DNA of 64,000 nucleotides from Variovorax soli NBRC 106424 (lineage in GTDB: Bacteria; Pseudomonadota; Gammaproteobacteria; Burkholderiales; Burkholderiaceae_C): NCBI RefSeq assembly GCF_001591385.1, contig NZ_BCUU01000005.1, positions 1-64,000 of the forward strand. The letters run 5' to 3'. A program made the position numbers and the translations under genes. The notes below the pieces were generated by a model that saw only the letters and a list, made by a program, of their open reading frames with translations, was not told where the DNA came from and searched no databases. Shown here one piece after another: positions 1 to 7,342 of this stretch (positions are counted from its first letter, which is position 1; each line of letters starts with the position of its first letter).

Positions 1-417
1 AAGGCCGCCGCAGCCGCCGCCGCGGCTGCTGAACGCAGCAAGGTCGCCGCCGGGAAGGTCTCGCAGGCCCTGGCCGAAGCCATCCGGCGTGCGGCGAAAC
101 AGGCGGCCGACGCAGCCAGGCGCGTCGAGGCATGGGCCACCCTGTCGGCCGCCAAGGCGCTCGACGCCGGGCGGGACACGGCCAATGCCGCCCTGGCAGA
201 AGCAAGGACGGCCTCCGAGGCCAGCCAGGAGGCCTTGCAGCGCGCCAACGAAGCCGTCGAGCAGGCCGCCAAGGCAAGCCGGGAAGACGCCCAGGCGGCC
301 GCCCGCGCCGCGCAGGACGCGCTGGAGAAGGCCGCCGAAGCGGCGCACAAGGCCGCACGAGCGGCACGCGATGCCGTTTCGCAGGCACCGGCAGGCGCCG
401 CCGGGCAGAACAGATGA
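1..417 (+). CDS. Ala-rich coiled-coil protein, C-terminal part (5' end outside window)
   Basis: The frame is open from base 1 to the TGA at 415-417, giving 138 residues of a protein whose start lies upstream. The sequence is dominated by Ala with regularly spaced Lys, Arg, Glu and Gln, in short repeats such as KAAEAAHKAARAARDA. This predicts a long amphipathic helix or coiled coil. Phasins (polyhydroxyalkanoate granule proteins) and histone H1-like proteins of Burkholderiales have such composition, but no family motif is visible, so the function is left open. It sits upstream of an FNR-type site that drives the next gene and belongs by position to the low-oxygen stress locus. Confidence 0.6.
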   Translation, partial: KAAAAAAAAAERSKVAAGKVSQALAEAIRRAAKQAADAARRVEAWATLSAAKALDAGRDTANAALAEARTASEASQEALQRANEAVEQAAKASREDAQAAARAAQDALEKAAEAAHKAARAARDAVSQAPAGAAGQNR

Positions 418-448
418 CGACGGCTTGGGCCAAGCACCCGCCGCTTGC

Positions 449-462
449 TTGATTTGCATCAA
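449..462 (+). promoter_or_regulatory. FNR-type binding site, perfect consensus
   Basis: TTGAT-TTGC-ATCAA matches the FNR/ANR consensus TTGAT-N4-ATCAA exactly. The centre (455.5) is 32 bp from the centre of a -10-like hexamer TGGAAT at 485-490, the spacing expected when an FNR-type activator overlaps the -35 position. The following gene starts at 522. It is the best match of nine related sites in the window. Confidence 0.85.
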
Positions 463-521
463 GCCCCATCGGCATCCGATGCGATGGAATGGCCTTTTCG
501 AATCGCCGGGGGGCAAGGAAT

Positions 522-848
522 ATGAACGACAAGCTCGAAAGCCTGAAGACGTGGACGCATCAGATCGACGACGTGATGCTCGAGATCGTGCGCGAGGCCG
601 CGATCTGCGACGTGAAGCTGCTCGATGCGGGTGTCATCGAAGCCGTGCTGAACAACAACGATTCCGTCTGCGGCCATCAGAACCCCAGGGCGTTCAAGAA
701 GCTGCGGGACCTGCTGATGCTGGGCTTCATCATGCGCGGCAAGGCGTACGAGAAGCTTGGCGTCATCGAGGCGGAAGAACTGATCGCCTGCATACGCGAG
801 AAGCTGCGCACGCGCGTTGGAGGAAAGCTGGGCGGAACCGCCAGCTGA
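522..848 (+). CDS. Conserved-type hypothetical protein, 108 aa
   Basis: A 108-residue soluble protein, probably mostly helical, starting MNDKLESL. The ATG at 522 is preceded by AAGGA (515-519); an upstream in-frame start at 489 would overlap the predicted -10 and is unlikely. The centre contains AVLNNNDSVCGHQNP and the C-terminus is basic (EKLRTRVGGKL). No family was recognised. A perfect FNR-type site lies 60 bp upstream, and the polyphosphate kinase gene follows 26 bp downstream, so the two are probably co-transcribed under low oxygen. Function unknown. Confidence 0.7.
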   Translation: MNDKLESLKTWTHQIDDVMLEIVREAAICDVKLLDAGVIEAVLNNNDSVCGHQNPRAFKKLRDLLMLGFIMRGKAYEKLGVIEAEELIACIREKLRTRVGGKLGGTAS

Positions 849-874
849 GCAAGGATGAACGAGGAGCAACAGAC

Positions 875-1741
875 ATGAAATCCAGCCGCAAGAGCGACAT
901 CCCCGACGACACCGCCGCCCTGCCCGCCGAAGCGGACACGGCGCCCGCCTTGCACGACGGCAAGCCCGCGCCGTTTTCCAACAAGGACTATGAAAAGGCC
1001 CTGCGCAAGCTCCATGTCGAGCTGGTCAAGATGCAGGAATGGGTCGTGCACAAGGGACTGAAGGTCTGCATCGTTTTCGAAGGACGCGACGGGGCCGGCA
1101 AGGGGGGCACGATCAAGGCCCTGACCGAACGCGTGAGCCCGCGGATCTTTCGCGTGGTGGCACTGCCCGCCCCCACGGAGCGCGAGAAGACCCAGATGTA
1201 CCTGCAGCGCTATGTGCCCCACCTGCCCGCGGCCGGCGAAGTCGTCATCTTCGACCGCAGCTGGTACAACCGCGCCGGCGTGGAGCGGGTGATGGGCTTT
1301 TGCACCGATGAGCAGGCCGAGAAGTTCCTGGATGCCGTGCCGCTGGTGGAGCAGGCCATCGTGAACTCGGGCGTCATCCTCCTCAAATACTGGCTGGAGG
1401 TGAGCCCGGACGAGCAGACAAGCCGCCTGAAGTCGCGCATCCACGATGGCCGCAAGATCTGGAAGCTCTCGCCGATGGACCTGAAGTCCTACGCACGCTG
1501 GTACGACTACTCGCGCGCCCGCGATGCCATGTTCGCCGCCACCGACACGAGCTTTGCGCCCTGGTACGTCGCGCCCTCCGACACCAAGAAGAAGGTGCGG
1601 CTCAACATCATCAGCCACATCCTCGCCCAGGTGCCCTACAAGGAAGTGCCGCGCGACAGGATCGTTCTTCCCAAGCGCCAGAAGCGCGGCGGCTACCGCG
1701 AATCGGCCCATCCCTTCAAGGTCATTCCCCAGAGGTACTGA
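875..1741 (+). CDS. ppk2: Polyphosphate kinase 2 family protein (PPK2)
   Basis: A 288-residue cytoplasmic kinase of the PPK2 family, which moves phosphate between polyphosphate and nucleotides. The Walker A motif GRDGAGKGG is at about residues 70-78 and the Walker B/lid signature FDRSWYNR at about 126-133, followed by KYWLEVSPDEQ and the usual DLKSYARWYDYS region. Length matches one-domain PPK2. The ATG at 875 follows GAGGAG and is preferred because the upstream frame carries no family sequence. Whether it favours ADP, GDP or AMP cannot be read from these motifs. It follows the FNR-controlled 108-aa gene, consistent with an energy-reserve role under low oxygen. Confidence 0.93.
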   Translation: MKSSRKSDIPDDTAALPAEADTAPALHDGKPAPFSNKDYEKALRKLHVELVKMQEWVVHKGLKVCIVFEGRDGAGKGGTIKALTERVSPRIFRVVALPAPTEREKTQMYLQRYVPHLPAAGEVVIFDRSWYNRAGVERVMGFCTDEQAEKFLDAVPLVEQAIVNSGVILLKYWLEVSPDEQTSRLKSRIHDGRKIWKLSPMDLKSYARWYDYSRARDAMFAATDTSFAPWYVAPSDTKKKVRLNIISHILAQVPYKEVPRDRIVLPKRQKRGGYRESAHPFKVIPQRY

Positions 1742-1784
1742 AGTTTCCAACCAACCAACAACCAATCAACCAAGGAGAAGTGTC

Positions 1785-2351
1785 ATGAGAAAGCGTGAGT
1801 TCCTCGCCACCGGTCTTGCCACCGTGTTCGCCGTGGCCTGCACCACCACCGGCTCTTCCGCCAGCGGCGACAGCAGCGCAAAGCGCAGCAGCGTCGACGC
1901 GTCCGTCGACAGCGCCCTGTCCAAGCTCTACGGGCAGGTGCCCGGTTCGCGCGAGCTGGCGGCACGGGCCAAGGGCGTGCTGGTGTTTCCCAGTGTGGTG
2001 TCGGCCGGGCTGGGCATCGGGGGCTCCTACGGGCAAGGCGCGCTTCGCGTGGGCGGGCGCACCGACGGCTACTACAGCACCACCGCGGCATCCGTCGGCC
2101 TGCTGGCCGGCGCGGACTCAAAGGCGGTCTACATCCTGTTCCTGACGCAGGACGCCCTGGACAAGTTCCGCGCAAGCCGCGGATGGACGGCCGGCGCGGA
2201 CGCATCGGTGACCATGCTCAAGAGCGGCGCATCGGCGGCCATGGACACGCAGACGGCGCAACAGGCGGTCGTCGGCTATGCCCTCAGCAATGCGGGGCTG
2301 ATGGCCAACCTGAGCCTGGACGGCACCAAGGTCAGCAAGCTCGATCTCTGA
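1785..2351 (+). CDS. SYLF/Ysc84-type lipid-binding lipoprotein
   Basis: A 188-residue exported protein. Residues 1-19 form a lipoprotein-like signal (MRKREFLATG...FAVAC), with Cys19 as the likely lipidated residue. The rest fits the Ysc84/SYLF family: SRELAARAKGVLVFPSV, GIGGSYGQGALRV, TAASVGLLAGADSKAV and a conserved C-terminal TVSKLDL-like end. SYLF domains bind phosphoinositides in eukaryotes; in bacteria the proteins are envelope-associated and of unclear role. The start follows AAGGAGA at 1773-1779. It lies 43 bp after ppk2 with no clear promoter between, so co-transcription is likely. Confidence 0.82.
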   Translation: MRKREFLATGLATVFAVACTTTGSSASGDSSAKRSSVDASVDSALSKLYGQVPGSRELAARAKGVLVFPSVVSAGLGIGGSYGQGALRVGGRTDGYYSTTAASVGLLAGADSKAVYILFLTQDALDKFRASRGWTAGADASVTMLKSGASAAMDTQTAQQAVVGYALSNAGLMANLSLDGTKVSKLDL

Positions 2352-2402
2352 TTGGCGGCGAAGTACCACTCTTGGCGGGCGCAAGGAAGGCCGCCGGCAG
2401 GC

Positions 2403-2795
2403 TCAACGCGAAGCCGTGGATGACCGGCGCTGGGCCTGCGGCGCCATCACCGGCGTCACGGTCACTTCGGTCGGGGGCCAGAAGTCGTAGTACCGCGTAT
2501 TCAGATAGCGGGTGACGTTCAGGATGTCCTCCTCGCTCCAGTTCAGGTTGGCCACGGCCTGCCAGCGCCGCACCTGGACGTTCAGGCTCTTCCAGTCGCT
2601 GGCCAGCCGCCCGTCGCGCCAATGGACCTGCGCGGTGTGGCATTCGATGCAGTACTGGTTGTAGAGCATGTAGCCGCGCGCCTGTGCACCGGCCACGCCG
2701 CTGGCCAACGCGCAGGCCACGAACGCGCACAGCGGCGCCAGGCGGTTGGCAGACCCGATGCCAGCGCGCCGGCGGGACTTGTTGAAGGGGAACAT
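2403..2795 (-). CDS. Small exported c-type cytochrome
   Basis: A 130-residue protein with an N-terminal signal peptide (basic start MFPFNKSRRR, hydrophobic core, cleavage near AGAQA at about 36-38) and one haem-attachment motif CIECH at residues 49-53. A haem axial Met is plausible in the C-terminal PVMAPQ. It is a single-haem periplasmic cytochrome, probably an electron carrier. It is transcribed away from the BON gene; a site of the form TTGAT-GCAG-CGCAA (minus strand, 2866-2879) lies 70 bp upstream, so expression is probably induced when oxygen falls. An upstream in-frame start at 3002 was rejected because it would span both regulatory sites. Confidence 0.85.
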   Translation of the reverse strand: MFPFNKSRRRAGIGSANRLAPLCAFVACALASGVAGAQARGYMLYNQYCIECHTAQVHWRDGRLASDWKSLNVQVRRWQAVANLNWSEEDILNVTRYLNTRYYDFWPPTEVTVTPVMAPQAQRRSSTASR

Positions 2796-2865
2796 GTGCG
2801 ACTCCCGTATGGGCTGTAAAGCGATCAAGGAGCCTGCATCCTGCGCCGCTGCGCCTCCTGAACGC

Positions 2866-2879
2866 TTGCGCTGCATCAA
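2866..2879 (-). promoter_or_regulatory. FNR-type site for the cytochrome gene
   Basis: Read on the minus strand this is TTGAT-GCAG-CGCAA, one perfect and one variant half-site. A hexamer CAGGAT (2838-2843, minus strand) is centred 32 bp downstream, as at the other sites. It points toward the cytochrome start at 2795. Confidence 0.65.
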
Positions 2880-2927
2880 AGCTCGCGTCGCACTGGCAGC
2901 CGCCATGCAACGGCACAGGCCGCTTCC

Positions 2928-2941
2928 TTGATCCAGCGCAA
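2928..2941 (+). promoter_or_regulatory. FNR-type site for the BON-domain gene
   Basis: TTGAT-CCAG-CGCAA, the same half-site pair as the neighbouring cytochrome site but facing the other way. TACAGT (2964-2969) is centred exactly 32 bp downstream and fits a -10 element. The BON gene starts at 3001. Confidence 0.75.
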
Positions 2942-3000
2942 CGCCGGGCCGGCGCCGGCTTCCTACAGTGGTGCCACGGTCAACCAACGCGAGGTACATC

Positions 3001-3654
3001 ATGAAGACGGACGCTCAACTTCAGAACGACGTCGAGGCCGAACTGGCCTGGGATCCGCAGGTCACCCACACGAACGTGGGCGTGCTGGTCAAGGACGGCG
3101 TGGTCACGCTCACCGGCTATCCGGCGAGCCACTCGGAGAAATACGCCATTGAGCGCGCGACCCAGCGGGTGGCCGGCGTGCGGGCCATTGCGGTGGAGCT
3201 GGAGGTCAGGCTGCCGCAGGATGACGTGCGCCCCGATGGCGACATTGCATTGGCAGCCAAGCGGGCTCTCACCTGGAACGCCCTGCTGGCCGACCAGAAC
3301 ATCGGCGTCATGGTGGAGAAAGGCGACGTCATCCTGTCCGGCGAAGTCGAATGGCAGTTCCAGCGGCGCGCCGCCGAAGCCGCCGTGCGTCCCCTGCTGG
3401 GCGTGACGGCGGTCACCAACCAGATCGTGGTCAACCCCAGGATCAGCGCGGACAACATCGCCGCGAAGATCGACCACGCCCTCGCCCGCCAGGCGCATCG
3501 CGAGGCGCACAACATCCAGGTCATCGTGGACGGCGCATCGGTCACGCTGCGCGGCCAGGTGCATTCGTGGGCGGAGTGGCGGGCGGCACAAGGGGTGGCC
3601 TGGTCCGCGCCGGGCATCGCCACCGTCAACAACGACCTGCTGGTGGTGGTCTGA
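3001..3654 (+). CDS. Triple BON-domain protein
   Basis: A 217-residue protein made of three BON (OsmY-like) domains, at about residues 3-70, 78-145 and 150-217. Each carries the typical VxVxxGxVxLxGxV pattern, for example VLVKDGVVTLTGY, VMVEKGDVILSGEV and VIVDGASVTLRGQV. BON domains bind phospholipid and are found in envelope stress proteins. No signal peptide is present, so it is cytoplasmic or peripheral. The ATG at 3001 is 60 bp after an FNR-type site and shares the intergenic region with the divergent cytochrome gene. The next gene, a USP, begins 51 bp downstream and is probably in the same operon. Confidence 0.88.
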   Translation: MKTDAQLQNDVEAELAWDPQVTHTNVGVLVKDGVVTLTGYPASHSEKYAIERATQRVAGVRAIAVELEVRLPQDDVRPDGDIALAAKRALTWNALLADQNIGVMVEKGDVILSGEVEWQFQRRAAEAAVRPLLGVTAVTNQIVVNPRISADNIAAKIDHALARQAHREAHNIQVIVDGASVTLRGQVHSWAEWRAAQGVAWSAPGIATVNNDLLVVV

Positions 3655-3705
3655 CCTGCTGCGCCCACGCATGCAAGGCGGCGAGCGGCATTCGAAGGGG
3701 CGGAC

Positions 3706-4227
3706 ATGTACCAACGAATTCTCGTTCCGGTCGACGGAAGCGAAACATCCTTCCTGGGCGTGGACGAGGCCATCCGGCTGGCCGGCGTAACCGGCGGCCG
3801 CGTGCGCTTCGTGCATGCCATCGACGAGTTGTCCGTGGGGCTCGCCATGGACGCCTATGCCGGCTACATGGGCGACTTGCGCGCCTGCCTTCATGAAAAC
3901 GCCACCGAGATGCTGGCGGGCGCCAAGGCCGCTGCCGGTGCCGCGGGCGCCGAGGCCGATGCGGTGCTGCACGACAGTTACAACGACAGGATCGCCGACG
4001 TCGTTGGGGCGCAGGCACGCCAATGGCCCGCCGACCTCATCGTGGTGGGCACGCACGGACGGCGCGGCGTGCGCCGGCTGGTGCTGGGCAGCGGCGCAGA
4101 GAGCATCCTGCGCACGGCGCCCGTGCCGGTCCTGCTGGTGCGGGCGCGACCGCAGCCCGGCACGGACGCATCCGCGCAGGAGCCTGCGCATGTGAGCCTT
4201 CCTTCGGCGGCGCTTTCCATGGAATAG
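3706..4227 (+). CDS. Universal stress protein (UspA family)
   Basis: A 173-residue USP, starting [15 protein letters not shown]. The ATP-binding signature is intact near the C-terminus ([20 protein letters not shown]), so this belongs to the nucleotide-binding class. The ATG follows AAGGGG at the usual distance. It is close kin of the USP at 12052, with the same MY/IYQRILVP-DGSETS start and the insert [12 protein letters not shown] versus DAYAGHPGEWLA, which suggests duplication inside the locus. USPs of this type accumulate in stationary phase and under low oxygen. It lies between the BON gene and the beta-CASP gene, 12 bp before the latter, in an apparent operon. Confidence 0.93.
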   Translation: MYQRILVPVDGSETSFLGVDEAIRLAGVTGGRVRFVHAIDELSVGLAMDAYAGYMGDLRACLHENATEMLAGAKAAAGAAGAEADAVLHDSYNDRIADVVGAQARQWPADLIVVGTHGRRGVRRLVLGSGAESILRTAPVPVLLVRARPQPGTDASAQEPAHVSLPSAALSME

Positions 4228-4239
4228 GCGCGCACGATC

Positions 4240-5592
4240 ATGCAGATTCAGTTTCTCGGCGCATCGGGCACGGTCACCGGCTCGCGCTACCTGCTCACGC
4301 ACGACGGACACCGGCTGCTCGTCGACTGCGGCCTCTTCCAGGGCCTGAAGGAGCTGCGGCTTCGCAACTGGCAGCCGCTGCCCGTGGATGCCGCCGATAT
4401 CGATGCCGTGCTCCTGACTCATGCGCACCTGGACCACAGCGGCTTCGTGCCGCGCCTGGTGTCGCTGGGGTTCAAGGGCCCCGTCTACTGCACGGAAGGC
4501 ACGCGCCAGCTGTGCGGGCTGCTGCTGCCCGATTCGGGCCATCTGCTCGAGGAGGAGGCGGACTTTGCCAACCGGCATGGGTTCAGCAAGCACAACCCGG
4601 CCCTGCCGCTGTACACCGAGGAGGATGCGAAGGCCGCGCTGCGCTCCTTCGAGACCTGCGCTTTCGACGAGCCCTTTTCTCCCTGGACCGGATGGCGCAT
4701 CCGGCTCACCCGCGCCGGCCACATCATCGGCGCCGCCAGTGCGCGCATCGAATGGGCGGGCGGCAGCATCCTGTTCTCGGGCGACATCGGTCGAAGCGAC
4801 GACCTGGTGATGCGCCCGCCCCAGGCCTGCGAGCCTGCCAGCCACGTGGTGGTCGAGTCGACCTACGGCGACCGGCTCCACCCCCGGTCCGACGTGCTCG
4901 ACGAGGTGGCCCAGATCGTCAGCCGCACCGCGGCGCGCGGGGGCATCGTGGTCATACCGTCGTTCGCCGTGGGGCGTGCTCAAACCCTCCTGCACTGCCT
5001 GCGCCTGCTCAAGGAGGGCGGCCGCATTCCCGACGTTCGCATCTACCTCAACAGCCCAATGGCGGCAGACACCACCGCCCTGTACCGCCGCCACCTCGAC
5101 GAGCACCGGCTTGCCGCCCAGGACTGCGCGGCCCTGGGCAAGACGGCGACCATCGTCAACACGGTGGACGAGTCCAAGCGCCTGAACGAGCTGCGCTTCC
5201 CGTCCATCATCGTCTCGGCCAGCGGCATGGCCACCGGCGGGCGGGTGCTGCATCACCTGAAGGCCTACGCGCCCGACGAGCGCAACACCATCCTCTTCAC
5301 GGGCTTCCAGGCGGCGGGCACGCGCGGCGCGGCACTGGTGGCCGGCGCGGCAAGCGTCAAGATCCACGGCAGCTACATCCCCGTGCGGGCCGAGGTCGTG
5401 CAGCTGCAGAGCCTGTCGGCGCACGCCGACCGGGAGCAGCTGCTGGCCTGGCTGGCCCCGCTTGCAGGCGCGCGGCGCATCTTCGTGACGCATGGCGAGC
5501 CGGTGGCATCCGACGCGCTGCGCCTGGCCATCCAGGAGCGTTACGCAACGCCGGTGACCGTGCCCGGGTACCGGGACACCTACGAGCTATGA
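4240..5592 (+). CDS. Metallo-beta-lactamase/beta-CASP RNase-like protein
   Basis: A 450-residue cytoplasmic protein of the beta-CASP branch of the metallo-beta-lactamase fold. The zinc motif HAHLDHSG is at residues 61-68; further ligand motifs include GHIIGA and the FSGDIGR segment. The C-terminal RMM-type end reads LSAHADREQLLAWL and the final zinc histidine is in FVTHGEP. The family processes RNA (YSH1/CPSF-like; RNase J relatives). From memory it is also a usual member of lxa-like loci. It is probably translated with the upstream USP and overlaps a small membrane peptide at its 3' end. Confidence 0.9.
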   Translation: MQIQFLGASGTVTGSRYLLTHDGHRLLVDCGLFQGLKELRLRNWQPLPVDAADIDAVLLTHAHLDHSGFVPRLVSLGFKGPVYCTEGTRQLCGLLLPDSGHLLEEEADFANRHGFSKHNPALPLYTEEDAKAALRSFETCAFDEPFSPWTGWRIRLTRAGHIIGAASARIEWAGGSILFSGDIGRSDDLVMRPPQACEPASHVVVESTYGDRLHPRSDVLDEVAQIVSRTAARGGIVVIPSFAVGRAQTLLHCLRLLKEGGRIPDVRIYLNSPMAADTTALYRRHLDEHRLAAQDCAALGKTATIVNTVDESKRLNELRFPSIIVSASGMATGGRVLHHLKAYAPDERNTILFTGFQAAGTRGAALVAGAASVKIHGSYIPVRAEVVQLQSLSAHADREQLLAWLAPLAGARRIFVTHGEPVASDALRLAIQERYATPVTVPGYRDTYEL

Positions 5593-5603
5593 GGTGGCGC
5601 ACC

Positions 5604-5702
5604 ATGAAGCACTCGTACCTGGTCGCATCGATCGTCCTTCTTGTCGCGGCCGTGGCCTGGATCGCCTTCAAGGTCATCCTGGCCATCGTGACCCGCGACT
5701 GA
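5604..5702 (+). CDS. Single-pass membrane micropeptide, 32 aa
   Basis: A 32-residue peptide: a short basic start (MKHSYLV), one hydrophobic segment at about residues 5-29 rich in Val, Ile and Ala, and the end VTRD. GAGG at 5591-5594 lies 9 nt before the ATG at 5604. A second in-frame ATG at 5589 overlaps the upstream stop as ATGA and would give 37 residues. Because it is coupled to the beta-CASP gene it may be a real translated peptide of the inner membrane. No known family was recognised and chance cannot be excluded. Confidence 0.5.
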   Translation: MKHSYLVASIVLLVAAVAWIAFKVILAIVTRD

Positions 5703-5707
5703 CTGCT

Positions 5708-6424
5708 TCAGCGCCCCAGGATCTCCCGCAGCAGCAGCGCCTGGATCAGGCAGGTGCGGTTGTTCAGCCGCAGGGCCTCGCCCACGGGTGTCGAGCCCTT
5801 GCGCAGGGTCCAGCGGCAGGGGTCGCTCGCGTCCACGGTGAAGGGCACGGCCGGGGCCTGGGCGCCCTGCCCGTCCGCCTCGATGCCAAAGCCCAGGCGG
5901 TCGGCCGCGGCCACGAAAGTGCGGGCCGGCTCGGCCTGTGTGTTGCCGATGAAGCGGATTCGCCGGCCGGCATCGTCCACTGCCTTCTCGATCGTCCAGA
6001 GTTCGCCGTATGCCTTGACCGGGTGCTGCTCGCCTCCCAGGTCGCAGAAAACCGGGACACCTGCCTCCTGCGCGATGGACTGCACGGTGGCCCGCTCCAG
6101 GTTGGCGCAGTCCACCGCGTCGTAGAGCCGGCCCAGCACCCGGGCCATCGCCGCCACGCCGCGGGTGCCGCGCTGGTCGTCGTGGGCGAATTCGATCGAG
6201 ACGGCATTCGCCCCCAGGTCGTCGATGGCCTTGTGCAGCAGCGTCTTGCGCCCGCCGGCGCCCGGCGGATGCAGAAGGGCCACGTTGACGCCGCGCAGAC
6301 GCCCCGCCGCATGCGAAGGCGCCTGGCACAGTGCGGCGCGGCGAAACCAGTCCCGCAGTCCCGCTGCGTGCGGAACCGAGGGGCCCGCCACGGGCGAATC
6401 GCAAGGGCATGGATCGATGAGCAC
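5708..6424 (-). CDS. Degenerate P-loop protein of unknown function
   Basis: About 238 residues from a possible GTG at 6424. The core begins VNVALLHPPGAGGRKTLLHKAID, which looks like a beta strand plus a P-loop but lacks the exact GxxxxGK[ST] spacing. FCDLGGEQHPVKAY and RIRFIGNTQAEP follow in a ParA/TraL-like order. The start is uncertain: in-frame codons upstream (6508, 6475) overlap the FNR-type site at 6459-6472. The -10-like TACCTT at 6431-6436 puts the transcription start near 6424, so the message would be leaderless or translation would begin at a later GTG (6391). The gene is divergent from the FNR-family regulator. Function unknown. Confidence 0.5.
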   Translation of the reverse strand: MLIDPCPCDSPVAGPSVPHAAGLRDWFRRAALCQAPSHAAGRLRGVNVALLHPPGAGGRKTLLHKAIDDLGANAVSIEFAHDDQRGTRGVAAMARVLGRLYDAVDCANLERATVQSIAQEAGVPVFCDLGGEQHPVKAYGELWTIEKAVDDAGRRIRFIGNTQAEPARTFVAAADRLGFGIEADGQGAQAPAVPFTVDASDPCRWTLRKGSTPVGEALRLNNRTCLIQALLLREILGR

Positions 6425-6458
6425 GGGCCCAAGGTACTCCGGCCCCGTCGCACGGCAT

Positions 6459-6472
6459 TTGACGCCCGTCAA
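6459..6472 (-). promoter_or_regulatory. Palindromic FNR-family site between P-loop gene and regulator
   Basis: TTGAC-GCCC-GTCAA, with symmetric half-sites differing from FNR consensus by T to C at the fifth base. On the minus strand TACCTT (6431-6436) is centred 32 bp downstream, fitting control of the P-loop gene. No comparable -10 element is seen at the mirror position toward the regulator gene at 6614, which begins 142 bp away. Confidence 0.65.
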
Positions 6473-6613
6473 CATTCGGACCGGGCCCGCACGCGCGTCA
6501 CGATTCATTTACACGCGGTTGACCAAGGGACACCAATCCACCAGCGATGTTGAATCAAATGTCACACGCCCGCGCCTACCCTTGCGCCCACAAGCCAACC
6601 CCAGGAGCAGGCG

Positions 6614-7342
6614 ATGACCGGCGAACGCATCCACCCTTCGTGCGACGAATCTTTCGGGCAGCGCATTGCGCAGACGCTGCAGCTGCTTCAGGCCAGCCTG
6701 CCGGTTCAGCGGCGCATGGTGCATGCCGGCGACAAGATCTATCGGGTCGGGCAGGAATTTGGATCGCTCCATGTGGTGAGCACCGGCATGGTCAAGGTGG
6801 TCAACCTGTCGGCCGACGGGCGCGAACAGGTGGTGGCCCTGCACTTTCGGGGCGACTGGCTCGGGCTGGAGGCCATCGCCACCGGCTCCTACGCCTGCGA
6901 CGCCGTGGCCATGGACACCGGCGAAGTCTGGTCGGTGCCGTATGCGCAGCTGCTGACCGCCGCCCTGAGCCAACCCCAGTTGCTGCGCGCCCTGCACGAC
7001 GCCATGAGCCGCCAGCTCGCGCGCGACCATGACTCGCTGCAGTCGCTGTGCGCGCTGCCCACCGACGCGCGGGTGGCCAGCTTCCTGCACTACTGGGCCG
7101 ATGCCATGGCCAAGCGCGGGCTGCGCACCGACCAGATCTCGCTTCACATGACCCGTGCCGAGATCGGCAACTACCTGGGCATGACGCTGGAGTCCGTCAG
7201 CCGTGCGCTGTCGCGCCTGGCGCGCTGCGACATCATCCGCTTCCTGGAAAAGGGGCGGCGCGAGATCCACATCCCGCGCGTGGAGGCGCTCGACAGCTTC
7301 GTGCGGCAGGCGGCCGCGCTGCCGGCTGCGATCAGCGATTAG
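6614..7342 (+). CDS. CRP/FNR-family regulator without the FNR iron-sulfur cysteines
   Basis: A 242-residue transcription factor: cyclic-nucleotide-type sensor domain at about 30-130, dimer helix near 120-150, and winged helix at about 150-225. The DNA-reading helix TLESVSRALSRL (191-202) carries Glu193, Ser196 and Arg197, equivalent to the FNR residues that read TTGAT, so it should bind the FNR-type sites in this window. It has Cys at 10, 95, 146 and 205 only, not the N-terminal cluster that holds the oxygen-labile 4Fe-4S cluster of FNR. It is therefore FixK/DNR-like and must receive its signal another way, perhaps through the adjacent two-component pair. AGGAG precedes the ATG. Its 3' end overlaps the convergent kinase gene by 11 bp. 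Confidence 0.9.
   Translation: MTGERIHPSCDESFGQRIAQTLQLLQASLPVQRRMVHAGDKIYRVGQEFGSLHVVSTGMVKVVNLSADGREQVVALHFRGDWLGLEAIATGSYACDAVAMDTGEVWSVPYAQLLTAALSQPQLLRALHDAMSRQLARDHDSLQSLCALPTDARVASFLHYWADAMAKRGLRTDQISLHMTRAEIGNYLGMTLESVSRALSRLARCDIIRFLEKGRREIHIPRVEALDSFVRQAAALPAAISD

Noticed and set aside
2980-5493. An 837-codon open frame on the minus strand
   Set aside because: It lies opposite the BON, USP and beta-CASP genes, has low-complexity composition and no domain motif.
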